The notes under the pieces are model-generated. The model was not told where the DNA came from. It saw only the letters and a list, made by a program, of their open reading frames with translations, and ran no database searches. From NCBI RefSeq assembly GCF_006539505.1, contig NZ_BJND01000008.1:62001-126000 (forward strand): DNA of 64,000 bases. Direction: 5' to 3'. Numbering within the stretch: position 1 is the stretch's first letter; every line of letters starts with the position of its first letter. The DNA is from Streptomyces spinoverrucosus. Its GTDB lineage: Bacteria > Actinomycetota > Actinomycetes > Streptomycetales > Streptomycetaceae. Of this stretch, positions 39,491-47,607 are shown in pieces. Position numbers and translations under genes: made by a program.

Positions 39491-41992
39491 TCACCGCTTC
39501 GACGGCAGTACGCTCCCGGTGGTGGGCGTGCTCACCTCCGCGAACTCGCCACGGCCCTGTTCGGCGAGCCGCCCCAGGCGTACGAGCTGGGTGTCCTGGG
39601 CAGCCTGGTCGCCGCGTTCCACGGCGCTGCGCAGGGCGTCCCGGGCGGCCAGGACCTCCCTGCGCAGGGTTGCCGGGTAGGCATCCTGTTCGGCGAGGCG
39701 GATGGTGAGGAGCGAGGAACGGACCGCCGGGTCGAGTGAGCTCAGGAGCTCCTCGGCCCGCTCCGTGGCGGCCCGCATCGCGTCGGCGTTCATGGCCCTG
39801 CGCGCGTCCATGACAGCTTCCGCGGTTTTCCGCAGGTCCTCCAGGAGCGGCGGCGGCAGCAGCCCACGTCCGCCCCGGGCGGCGATCGTCGCCCGGGCGA
39901 AGACACTTCGGGCCCGTGTGCAGGTCTCCAGGGTGTCGCGGGCCGAGTCCAGCAGTCCGTCCAGGGAACGGCCCATTGCCTCCCCCTGGCTGAGGGCCGC
40001 CAGATCTGCCATGACCTCGGTGAGGGCGTCACGCTCGGCGGGTGTGGCCTCCTGGCCCCAGTTGCGGAGGAAATCGGTGTAGCGGTCGTGGAGTTCAGCC
40101 GCCTTTCGGCCGACAGTCGTGGAGACCATGCTGCGCCGCAGCCGGGCACCGCGCCAGTCGCCGGAGCCGATGCGGTACTTCAGTTCGACGGTCCGGTCGG
40201 AGTCGAGCCGCACCTGAAGGTCGAGCGATACGTCCCCCCGGAGTCCGTCCGTCCGGTGGTCGGCGAAGCCGCCGCAGAACTCGTTGCGCTGAGCCGAGCC
40301 CAGGTGCGGCCCCTCCCAGACCTGGAACCGTACTGATCTGCCGTTGCCGCCGTGCACCACGAGGTCGTCCACCGGGCGCCATTCGGTCGGGTAGGGCGTA
40401 CCGCTGGGGAAGAGGAGCTCCACGGTGCCGTCAGCGAGCTCGAGTCCGAGGCGCTGTGCCGTGACCTGTTCGGCGGGGGCGGTGCCGAAGTCACCGCCGC
40501 AGAGCGAGCAGGCGCTGAGGCCGGTGGCGTTGACCATCCCGCAGTCGGGGCATTTCAGGCCGCCCGCGTCGAGCGGCGCGTCGCAGTCGAGGCACACGGT
40601 CGCGGAGGCGGGGTTGTCGGCCCGGCCGCATTCCGGGCACTCCGTGCGGGTGGCCGTCGGAGCGGTCGCGCGCAGCCCGGAGAGGTCCGTGGCACACACG
40701 GGACAGGCGGCAGTGAGCTCGGGGGCGGGGACGTGGCAGGTCGGGCAGTCCACCGTGGCCGTGCCGAGCAGCGGGGTGGCACAGCCCGGGCAGGCGTCGG
40801 CGGTGACGGGAATGCCCTCGACGGTGCAGGTCTCGGCGGGACAGTCGAGGGTGCTGAGGAGACCGGCCTCGACGGCGGCGCCCTGGGCGACGGCCATCAT
40901 GGGATCGACCGTGTGCGCCACCCTTTCCTTGCCGAAGAGGTCCTCCAGGTCGTGTCGGACGGCCGGGATGAAGGTGGAGCCGCCGACGAGGAGGACGCGC
41001 TGGACGTCCTCCGGCAGCGTGTCGCCTTCCTTCAGCACCGACTCGACCGTCTCCCGCATCCGGCGCAGATGCTCGGTGAGGAGCCCTTCGAAGACCGTGC
41101 GCCGCACCGCACCGGACCAGGATCCTCCCTGCCTCCCGAGTGGGGCGAGGATCACCTCGGAGACGTCCCGCGAGGACAGTTCGATCTTCGCGCGCTCGGC
41201 GGCGGCCCGGATCCGGAAGGCGTCCAGTTCGCCGCTGTGGTCGCGTCCGTCGAGTTGCTCGCGCAGGTGCCGGTCCAGCAGCGCGTCGAAGTCGGAGCCG
41301 CCGAGGAGGTTGTCTCCGCCCAGTTCGCTCACCGAGAAGTAACCCGGACCGATCGTCAGCAGCGACACGTCGAAGGTGCCGCCGCCCAGATCGAAGACGA
41401 GCACGGTGGCGTAGTCCGTGGTGCCGTTCTCCCTGGTTCTGACGCCGAAGGCGTGCGCGGCGGCGGTCGGTTCCTCCACGATGCGCGCCACGTGGAAACC
41501 GGCCAGTCGTCCCGCCTCACGCACCGCGTGTCTCTGCGGCTCGGCGAAGTGCGCCGGCACCGTGATCACCGCACGCCGGAACGGCACCCCCGCGGTGCTC
41601 TCCGCGTCTTCCCTCAGCCGGCGCAGCAGGATGGCGGAGACCTGCACCGGGGAGAGGTAGTGCTCGCCGAGCCGGATCTCCACCGAACCGTCGGCGCTCG
41701 CCCGGACGGGAGGCGCATCGTGAGGCCGTGCCTTCAGCGCCTGCTGTACGAGTTCGTCGTCCCAGCGCCGCCCGATCAGCCGCTTGACCTCAGTGATCAC
41801 AGAACTGGAATCGGCAACACGCCAGTTGAGGGCTTCCTGCCCGAACAGCAGGGCACCGTGGGAGTCAATGCCGAGGGCCGAGGGGGTGACCTTGTCCCCA
41901 TGCCGGTTGGGCAGGACGACGGGAGCGCCGCCGTGCAGCCAGGCCGTGACGGAGTTGGTGGTGCCGAGGTCGATGCCGAGAGTCCGGTGCAT
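39491..41992 (-). CDS. Hsp70 family protein with multiple zinc ribbons
   Basis: The 833-residue product has a complete DnaK-like ATPase domain (GIDLGTTNS at 5-13, FDLGGGTFDVSLL near 200, VLLVGGSTFIPAVRHDLEDLFG near 340). In place of a standard substrate-binding domain, residues ~388-520 contain many CxxC pairs (CPGC, CPTC, CPVC, CPEC, CLDC, CPDC, CSLC), i.e. several zinc ribbons. These are followed by a beta-rich segment and a helical lid-like tail from ~640. The ribbons could bind nucleic acid or a protein client. It ends an operon with a GrpE-like exchange factor and two helical proteins, so a dedicated chaperone machine is likely. The convergent terminator follows. Confidence 0.85.
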   Translation of the reverse strand: MHRTLGIDLGTTNSVTAWLHGGAPVVLPNRHGDKVTPSALGIDSHGALLFGQEALNWRVADSSSVITEVKRLIGRRWDDELVQQALKARPHDAPPVRASADGSVEIRLGEHYLSPVQVSAILLRRLREDAESTAGVPFRRAVITVPAHFAEPQRHAVREAGRLAGFHVARIVEEPTAAAHAFGVRTRENGTTDYATVLVFDLGGGTFDVSLLTIGPGYFSVSELGGDNLLGGSDFDALLDRHLREQLDGRDHSGELDAFRIRAAAERAKIELSSRDVSEVILAPLGRQGGSWSGAVRRTVFEGLLTEHLRRMRETVESVLKEGDTLPEDVQRVLLVGGSTFIPAVRHDLEDLFGKERVAHTVDPMMAVAQGAAVEAGLLSTLDCPAETCTVEGIPVTADACPGCATPLLGTATVDCPTCHVPAPELTAACPVCATDLSGLRATAPTATRTECPECGRADNPASATVCLDCDAPLDAGGLKCPDCGMVNATGLSACSLCGGDFGTAPAEQVTAQRLGLELADGTVELLFPSGTPYPTEWRPVDDLVVHGGNGRSVRFQVWEGPHLGSAQRNEFCGGFADHRTDGLRGDVSLDLQVRLDSDRTVELKYRIGSGDWRGARLRRSMVSTTVGRKAAELHDRYTDFLRNWGQEATPAERDALTEVMADLAALSQGEAMGRSLDGLLDSARDTLETCTRARSVFARATIAARGGRGLLPPPLLEDLRKTAEAVMDARRAMNADAMRAATERAEELLSSLDPAVRSSLLTIRLAEQDAYPATLRREVLAARDALRSAVERGDQAAQDTQLVRLGRLAEQGRGEFAEVSTPTTGSVLPSKR

Positions 41993-42060
41993 GGAAGGTT
42001 GCTTCCTGATGGTCGTGGGGCGTCGGATATAGGGGGGAGAGGGGCCGTGCGGCCGTCGGG

Positions 42061-42696
42061 TCAGGTGCGACGGGAGCGACGTCTCCGCCCGGCCGAGGAC
42101 TTGCGCGGGAGCTTGCGCTGGGAGCGGGTGGTACGTCGTGGCTGTGCCCGCCTGCCGCCACCCGGGGGCACCTCGGACGCCGCCGGATCGGGACTGTCCT
42201 CGGCTGCCGGAACCGCCTCGGATCCCGGTGCGGGGCCCGGCACCGCGACGACCACCTGCGCGACCCGCAGGGTGGACGCGCCCAGGCGGAAGCCGGTGAC
42301 CCTCTCCCTCAGCACCGTACCGGCCGGGGCGGAGGGGTGCGCCTGCGTCCCGACGACGCGCATCTCCGCCGGATCGACGGTCCTGCCCACCGCATCCATC
42401 GGCCTGACGTCGTGCCGGGCGAACTCACTGCGCAGCATCAGGTGCGCCGCGTCGATCTGCTCGCTCAGCGCGAGGGCGGCCGAGGTCGCCTCGCGGGCGG
42501 ATCGCGCCCCGTACAGGGCGCCGGTCCGGCGGCGCGTGTCGGCGAGCAGGTCGTCCAGCGGCAGCAGGGAGCTCAGCAGGGCTTGCAGCCGGGACTCGGC
42601 CTCGTCGCGTTTGCGGGACAGCGCCTCGACCCGGCGCCGTAGTTTGTCGAGTTCGGACGGCGGGCCGGTGGGAGTGGCCGGGGCGGGACCGTTCAC
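42061..42696 (-). CDS. GrpE-like nucleotide exchange factor
   Basis: The 211-residue product has a coiled coil (residues ~15-55, ELDKLRRRVEALSRKRDEAESRLQ), a helical bundle, and a GrpE-type head: HDVRPMDAVGRTVDPAEMRVVG, then GTVLRERVTGFRLGASTLRVAQVVVA (residues ~95-155). This mirrors the terminal beta domain of GrpE (the P-G-T-V... G-Y-x-x-x-x-x-x-L-R-x-A-x-V-x-V pattern). The C-terminus is a basic Arg/Ser-rich tail that may bind nucleic acid. GTG at 42696 overlaps the stop of the small upstream gene. It probably recharges the adjacent Hsp70 protein. Confidence 0.78.
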   Translation of the reverse strand: MNGPAPATPTGPPSELDKLRRRVEALSRKRDEAESRLQALLSSLLPLDDLLADTRRRTGALYGARSAREATSAALALSEQIDAAHLMLRSEFARHDVRPMDAVGRTVDPAEMRVVGTQAHPSAPAGTVLRERVTGFRLGASTLRVAQVVVAVPGPAPGSEAVPAAEDSPDPAASEVPPGGGRRAQPRRTTRSQRKLPRKSSAGRRRRSRRT

Positions 42697-42986
42697 GGAA
42701 GTTCCTCGGGGTCGTTGCGGGGCAGGGGCGGGGTCAGCATTTCGGCGACGAGGGAGCCGACGGCGCCGCGGGAGGCACGGTCGGCCCGGCGGATGAGCTC
42801 CTGCTTGACCGGGTCCTGCCGGGCCGCGGCGAGGGCCTGGCCCACCTGCCTGCGGAGAATCGGGGGTCGGATGCCCGGCGCGGCGCCCGGGACGAGTTCG
42901 TGCAGCGTGGGGCCGAACCAGGGAATCGGTGGTGCTTCGACGCCCTCTGCTTCCTCGGCTGCCGGGGTGGGCTTGTCGACGGTCAA
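42693..42986 (-). CDS. small hypothetical protein of the chaperone operon
   Basis: The 97-residue product starts at a TTG (GGGAG upstream) that overlaps the stop of the preceding helical-repeat gene, and its own stop overlaps the GTG of the GrpE-like gene. The sequence has a Pro/Glu-rich start, the WFGPTLHELVPGAAPGIRPP segment and a helical RRQVGQALAAARQDPVKQELIRRADRAS region. No family was recognised. The tight coupling on both sides argues that it is a real subunit or adaptor of the Hsp70 machine. Confidence 0.7.
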   Translation of the reverse strand: MTVDKPTPAAEEAEGVEAPPIPWFGPTLHELVPGAAPGIRPPILRRQVGQALAAARQDPVKQELIRRADRASRGAVGSLVAEMLTPPLPRNDPEELP

Positions 42987-44818
42987 AAGAGAGCTCCCTG
43001 TCCCGAGTCGTGGCGGGGGTGTCGGCGGCTTCGGGGGACGGGGCCGAACAGCAGGCGCTGGGCAGGCAGTCCGGCGCCGATCCGTTCCGCGCACGCGCGG
43101 TCGTGCTGCGCTCCGCCGAGGTCGCCCTGCTCCTCGCGTGCCTCGGCGCGGCGAAGATAGGCGGCTTCCACAGTCTGGTCGAAGCGCGCGCTGACACCGG
43201 TCCGCATCCGGTCCTGCAGGAACAGCTCGATGACGTCCGACGGTGACGCCGTGGACTCGAGGTGCTCGGCGAGGTCGAGCACCGCCGCGTCGCGTTCCTC
43301 CCTGACGTGGCCGCGGTCCGGACCCGCGATGCCCGCAGCCGTGCTCAGCAGGTCGACGCGGCGTTCCATCCCGGCGCGAGTGCTCTCGGCTTCGGCGGTC
43401 CGGGCCGCGTCGATCAGGAGGTCGACGAGCATGTTGTCGACGCTTTCCTTCCCGTAGGGGCCCTCGCCGCCGTCGTAATAGATCATGCTGCGCACGGCGG
43501 AGCGCGCTGTTGCCGTACGTCCGTCGGAGGCGGCGACGACGGCCTGCTCGGCGTAATGGTTCCTCAGCCACTCCCGGGCCGACGCACAGTCCGGATCGCG
43601 CTGCAGCAGGTCCAGCACCGCGACTGCGCGGATCCTCTCCCGAGGCTCCGCCCCGTCGAGTGCCCGGCGCAGGTCCGCCCTCAGATGGTCGTCGAGGCCG
43701 GTCCTGGCGTCCATGTCACCGGGAGACACGACCAGGGCCCGCGCGAAGCGGTACCTGCTCTGCCGAGGGTCGCTGCCCAAGACCTTCTGCCCCTGCCGCA
43801 CCAGCTCGGCGGTGAGCTCGGCGGCCAGCGAGCCGTCCTCGGGCAGCAGCGCATGTGCCACCTCCAGGCCCTGGATACGTGTGACGGGGGAGTAGTCGCG
43901 CCCGGTGCGGCTCCGCCCGACGTTCTTCCCCGCGCGCTGGACGGCCGCCCGCTCTCCGGAGCCGAGGGTGCGCCCGAGCCGCGCCGCCGTACTGAAGTCC
44001 GCGAGCGCCTCGCTCCACTCCCCGGCCCGCACCCGGCTCTGGCCCCGTTCCGCGAGGGCCTGGGCCAGAACGTCGGCGCACGCGCGGTGGTCGGGCGAAT
44101 CCGCGGTCCAGGTAGTGGGGTCGGGGTGGCGGGCGGAGTAGGCGTCGAGGAGGGCGTCACCGCGGTCGCGGCTCACGAGATGGCGGGCGGCGTCTTCGAG
44201 CGGAATCAGGCAGTCGGGGCCGGTGTTCTCGAGGAGGACCGCGAGAACGGCGCGCTCGGTCTCCCAGGCCGTTTCCCAGGCGGCGAGGGCGTCCCGGCCG
44301 GCCCGGACGTCCAGGGCGCGCAGCAGGTCGGTGATGCGCCCGAGCAGATGACTGTGGGCCTCCTCCCAGAGTTCGTCGGGCACGGGAGCGCCGCGCCGCT
44401 CGGTGAGCAGTGCGCGGAAGTCGCCCGGGTCGTCCTCGTCCAGGAGATGCGCCCACAGCACGATGGCGAGCGCGGCAGTGCCGAACTCGGTGTGCCGTCC
44501 GCCCTCTTCGCTCAGCCGGCGGAGGGCCCCCACCGCGAGGGCGTGCACGACCCCCGTCGCAGCCAGGTCCAGATCACTGTCGGGACACCGCCGGACCGCC
44601 TCCGGCCAGTTCCCCACCCGTGCGGCCAGGGCGGCGCGGAGTACGGCGTACCGTACCGCCGCCTCGTGGGTGTCGGCTGTGCCGAACTCGGCCTGAAAAC
44701 GCTGGAGAAGCGGTCGTACGACGCCGAACTCGGCGCGCAGGAAAGCGTGTTCAGCAGCGTCGAGCAGGCGGCCGGCCGTGACGGTTCCGCCGGGCTCGCC
44801 AGTGTCGTCGACCTGCAC
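42983..44818 (-). CDS. helical-repeat (TPR-like) protein of the chaperone operon
   Basis: The 611-residue product is all-helical with TPR-like pairs (for example ADVLAQALAERGQSRVRAGEWSEALADFSTAARLGRT, and AAYLRRAEAREEQGDLGGAQHDRACAERI). It has no signal peptide, membrane segment or catalytic motif. TPR proteins commonly act as co-chaperones or client adaptors for Hsp70, which fits its place as first gene of the Hsp70/GrpE-like operon. It is preceded by a promoter (-35 TTGACG, 17-base spacer, -10 TACGGT) that overlaps an island operator, linking the operon to the defence genes. The stop overlaps the next TTG. Confidence 0.75.
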   Translation of the reverse strand: MQVDDTGEPGGTVTAGRLLDAAEHAFLRAEFGVVRPLLQRFQAEFGTADTHEAAVRYAVLRAALAARVGNWPEAVRRCPDSDLDLAATGVVHALAVGALRRLSEEGGRHTEFGTAALAIVLWAHLLDEDDPGDFRALLTERRGAPVPDELWEEAHSHLLGRITDLLRALDVRAGRDALAAWETAWETERAVLAVLLENTGPDCLIPLEDAARHLVSRDRGDALLDAYSARHPDPTTWTADSPDHRACADVLAQALAERGQSRVRAGEWSEALADFSTAARLGRTLGSGERAAVQRAGKNVGRSRTGRDYSPVTRIQGLEVAHALLPEDGSLAAELTAELVRQGQKVLGSDPRQSRYRFARALVVSPGDMDARTGLDDHLRADLRRALDGAEPRERIRAVAVLDLLQRDPDCASAREWLRNHYAEQAVVAASDGRTATARSAVRSMIYYDGGEGPYGKESVDNMLVDLLIDAARTAEAESTRAGMERRVDLLSTAAGIAGPDRGHVREERDAAVLDLAEHLESTASPSDVIELFLQDRMRTGVSARFDQTVEAAYLRRAEAREEQGDLGGAQHDRACAERIGAGLPAQRLLFGPVPRSRRHPRHDSGQGALF

Positions 44819-44857
44819 GGCTTATTGCCCCCCTGAGCCCCTTACGCATCAACAGTC

Positions 44858-44887
44858 ACCGTAGATAAGCGTGTTGGCGACGTCAAC
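44858..44887 (-). promoter_or_regulatory. promoter and island operator, site 4
   Basis: The inverted repeat GTTGGC-GAC-GTCAAC at 44873-44887 overlaps, on the minus strand, a -35 TTGACG (44886-44881). A 17-base spacer and a -10 TACGGT (44863-44858) follow, 40 bp upstream of the chaperone operon. A regulator bound here would directly block RNA polymerase. Confidence 0.7.
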
Positions 44888-44962
44888 GCGCTATCGGATG
44901 GAGTGGGTGGTTTCGACCTGCCTGCCGTCACTCCGGGGCGTCTGCAGAGACTCCCATGGGTG

Positions 44963-45607
44963 TCACCCTCCGCTGCGGTACTCCTGCCAGGTGTCGGGCA
45001 ACTCTGTCTGGTCGAAGGGAGGCAGTCCGTCACCGAACTTCCGGAGGCGATCCCACGTGGCTTTCAAGGCGGCCAGGTCCGGGAAGCAGTCGGCGTGAAC
45101 GGCGTAGTGCATGACGTCCTCGACGGTGAAGCAGTCGAGTCCGTAACGGGCGGCCATGCGCTGTCCGTCTCGATCGTCCATGCCGACATATACGGTTCGC
45201 CCGCGCTCCGCGAGGTATGAGCCGTGAGCGACGACGACACACTCACCCAGGTGCTGCCGTTGCTCGTGAGCGCTCTCGAAGTCGCTGTCACGGATCTCGC
45301 TGAACCGGTCGATCAGGTCGGGGTCGCTGGATATGAGAGTCAGCTCGGGCAGGACGTTGATCCGGGGGCTGCGCTCGACCGCCGCCCAGCGCCTGCGCAG
45401 GCCCGGGAACTTGAGGTCCTTGCCTTTGACTTCCTCGCAGACCTCGTGAGGAACATGGATCTGCCAGCCTGCGAAGTCCAGCGCCCTCAGCAGAACGTCG
45501 ACCAGGTTCGCGCCGGCGAAGTGCACGCAGACCACCGCGTCGAGGATGGAGACAGCGGGTTCGGGGTTGTTCTCGGACTCCCCGGTTTCGTTCGCCCTGA
45601 CGTTCAC
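44963..45607 (-). CDS. PIN-domain-like toxin
   Basis: The 214-residue product has a PIN-type layout: VSILDAVVCVHFAG (Asp23) near the start, VPHEVCEEVKGKD, a central HLGECVVVAHGSYLAERGRTVYVGMDDRDGQRMAARYGLDCFTVEDVMHYAV with Glu and a double Asp at the positions of the metal-binding acidic residues. PIN toxins are RNases that act on tRNA, rRNA or mRNA. The GTG at 45607 overlaps the stop of the XRE-ImmA/IrrE gene, so the two form a coupled toxin-antitoxin pair with the antitoxin first. No hairpin was noted after the stop. Confidence 0.75.
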   Translation of the reverse strand: MNVRANETGESENNPEPAVSILDAVVCVHFAGANLVDVLLRALDFAGWQIHVPHEVCEEVKGKDLKFPGLRRRWAAVERSPRINVLPELTLISSDPDLIDRFSEIRDSDFESAHEQRQHLGECVVVAHGSYLAERGRTVYVGMDDRDGQRMAARYGLDCFTVEDVMHYAVHADCFPDLAALKATWDRLRKFGDGLPPFDQTELPDTWQEYRSGG

Positions 45608-46860
45608 GCCCGTGGTGGCTCCTCGTCGTTCCGGCGCGGGTGCCCTCGGCGAGCAGCTGCCATCGACCGTGCATTGATCCGTCGGGGCTCCGGAGGCGCA
45701 GGCGGCCGGATACCGGCCTTCTCCAGCTGGGTTTCGGCTTCCTGAGGTTCCATGCACAGCAGGCGGGCCAGCGGCTTCAGACCGATGGAACCGGCTTCGT
45801 ACGCCCTGACCGCACGTTCGAGGATCCGACGCGGCGGACTGATCTGCTGCGCGGCCTTGACCTCGGCCTCGTACTCGGGCCCCCAGCCGAAACGCCAGGC
45901 GGCCTCCCGGTTGGTGGGGAGAGTGTCCTGGCAGTCCGAGGGCAGGCCGATGCCGAGCTTCGTGCACTGGATGCGGGCAACGGAGAGCGAGACGCGGTAA
46001 TGCCGTGCGACTTGGGCGAGGCGCCGCAGCGGGTCCACGCTGCCGTCCTTCGTCGTCGGCTCGCAGTTCGTCGCTGTGCGCTCCCACTCCTGGCGGACCC
46101 CTTCCAGGGGCGCCAGGAAATGCCGGGCGAACGCGTCGCACCGGATCTCTTGTGGGGAGCGGCCGCCGCGCAGGTGGTCGACGACGACTCCGTCGTCGAG
46201 GACGACGTGGCCGAGCTCGTGCGCGTAGGAGAAGCGCTGCCGTTCGGGTACGTCGCAGATGTTGACGAGTGCGACGGCCACTCCTCGGGCGGGGTCTTGG
46301 GCGGAGATACCGCTGATGGTGCTTGGTATCGAAACCGCACCGGCGTCGAGGCGGGTGGCGGTCTCGAGCAGTTCGGGAAGGTCCACGAGTGGCGCGAGGC
46401 CCAGACCGAGCCGTGTGCGCAGAGCTGCTGCGGCGGCCATCCCCTCACTCTCGGCGTCGGTGACAGGGGCCGATCGACTCGATGGGTGAGGTGACGGGGT
46501 GCACGCCCGATGGGGGGTACTGGATTCCGTCAGCCGGTCATCGAGGGCCAGGAGATCGACGACCAGCCGTCTCGCCTCGTCCAAATCCTCCTGGGTGGCC
46601 TCCCGCGCTGTTCGCGGAGCGACGCGGACTCGGTCGGCGACCGGGTTTCCACGGAGGAGGTACCGCACGGGCACGTCCAGCGCCCGCGCGATCCGGTCCA
46701 GCTCTGTGACACTCAGTGCTGCTCGGGCGCCCTGCTCGATCCTGTGCAGCGTGGGTTGGCTGAGCCCGGCCTGTTCTGCCAGATCACGCTGGTTGAGACC
46801 CGCGCGTGCCCGCTCCTGCCGGATGTGCCGGCCTACCTCTTCCAGTTCTTCCAGCTTCAT
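45604..46860 (-). CDS. XRE-ImmA/IrrE fusion antitoxin/regulator
   Basis: The 418-residue product joins an XRE helix-turn-helix (IRQERARAGLNQRDLAEQAGLSQPTLHRIEQG, residues 13-44) to an ImmA/IrrE metallopeptidase-like domain with HELGH at 214-218, a third-ligand region RCDAFARHFLAPL, and a C-terminal helical tail. This fusion is a common antitoxin/regulator in type II-like systems, in which the peptidase domain may sense or cleave partner proteins. It is upstream of and overlaps the PIN-like toxin. An inverted repeat 20-50 bp upstream is a good autoregulatory operator. Confidence 0.82.
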   Translation of the reverse strand: MKLEELEEVGRHIRQERARAGLNQRDLAEQAGLSQPTLHRIEQGARAALSVTELDRIARALDVPVRYLLRGNPVADRVRVAPRTAREATQEDLDEARRLVVDLLALDDRLTESSTPHRACTPSPHPSSRSAPVTDAESEGMAAAAALRTRLGLGLAPLVDLPELLETATRLDAGAVSIPSTISGISAQDPARGVAVALVNICDVPERQRFSYAHELGHVVLDDGVVVDHLRGGRSPQEIRCDAFARHFLAPLEGVRQEWERTATNCEPTTKDGSVDPLRRLAQVARHYRVSLSVARIQCTKLGIGLPSDCQDTLPTNREAAWRFGWGPEYEAEVKAAQQISPPRRILERAVRAYEAGSIGLKPLARLLCMEPQEAETQLEKAGIRPPAPPEPRRINARSMAAARRGHPRRNDEEPPRA

Positions 46861-46881
46861 GACTGCCCCCGCGCTCGTCCT

Positions 46882-46908
46882 TGAATCAAGGATTCTACCG
46901 TTGATTCA
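46882..46908. promoter_or_regulatory. toxin-antitoxin operator
   Basis: TGAATCAA (46882-46889) and TTGATTCA (46901-46908) form a perfect 8-bp inverted repeat with an 11-base spacer, directly upstream of the XRE-ImmA/IrrE gene. A nested imperfect palindrome CCTTGAATCAAGG overlaps the first arm. Binding by the XRE domain would autoregulate the operon. Confidence 0.7.
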
Positions 46909-46998
46909 CGCACGCTGCCAGAAGGGGCGCGTCGGCCTAGGCGTTGCGGTTCCCCTGGTCCGGAGCGCGCTGCGCCGGCTTCTCCCCGGCCGACGCGG

Positions 46999-47451
46999 TC
47001 ACGCTTCGACGACCGGCCTGGAGAGCACCGCTCGGACGGTCTTGCCGCTGGGCGGGTAGGGGACGCAGTCCCAGTGGTCGGCGAGGGCGGTGACGAGTGA
47101 CAGGCCGCGTCCGCCGGGGCGGAGCGCATCGGGTGAGTCGGCGCCCGTCACGATCTGTGGGTAGAGGTCCCCGCGGGCGTCGGTGACCTCCATGTGGAGG
47201 CGGTCGACCGGTGGGTGAAGACGAGGGCCAGTCGAAAGCTGCGACCGGGCAGGCGGCCGTGGAGTACGGCGTTCGCCGCAAGCTCGGCGACGACGATTTC
47301 GGCACGCTCCGTGAGGTCCTGCGGGGCTGCCCCAGGACTGGAGTTGGCTCACGGTAAGCAGCCGGGCGAGCCGAGCGCCGCGCCGCGCGGAGGAGAGGAG
47401 TTGTGTGAAGGTGTGCGGTGAGGCGGTGAGTTGGGGAGCGGGTTGGTTCAT
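46999..47451 (-). pseudogene. HATPase (anti-sigma-type) gene with two compensating frameshifts
   Basis: The N-terminus (TASPHTFTQLLSSARRGARLARLLTVSQL) and the C-terminus (MEVTDARGD... ADSPDALRPGGRGLSLVTALADHWDCVPYPPSGKTVRAVL) match the SpoIIAB-like ATP-binding regulators abundant in Streptomyces. The middle in this frame is nonsense. In the adjacent frame (about 47330 down to 47210) the missing part is present: ERAEIVVAELAANAVLHGRLPGRSFRLAL, including the N-box ELAANAV. One frameshift near 47335 and a compensating one near 47205 therefore scramble the ATP-binding N-box while keeping the frame open, so the product is probably inactive. Alternatively the assembly has two indels. It is divergent from the XRE/DUF397 pair, its usual partner type. 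Confidence 0.72.
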
Positions 47452-47607
47452 AGCGCCAGCGTGGCGTTCGTGGTGGCCCGTTGCGAGCTCCGGACCGCGT
47501 ACGCGGAGTCAGCGTACGAGCACAATGAGTGGACAGTACGCGCGCCGACCCGTCACGCTGTGTGCCGAACGTGTGCGGGCCCGAGCGGCTGGAGAGAGGG
47601 GCGGCGG

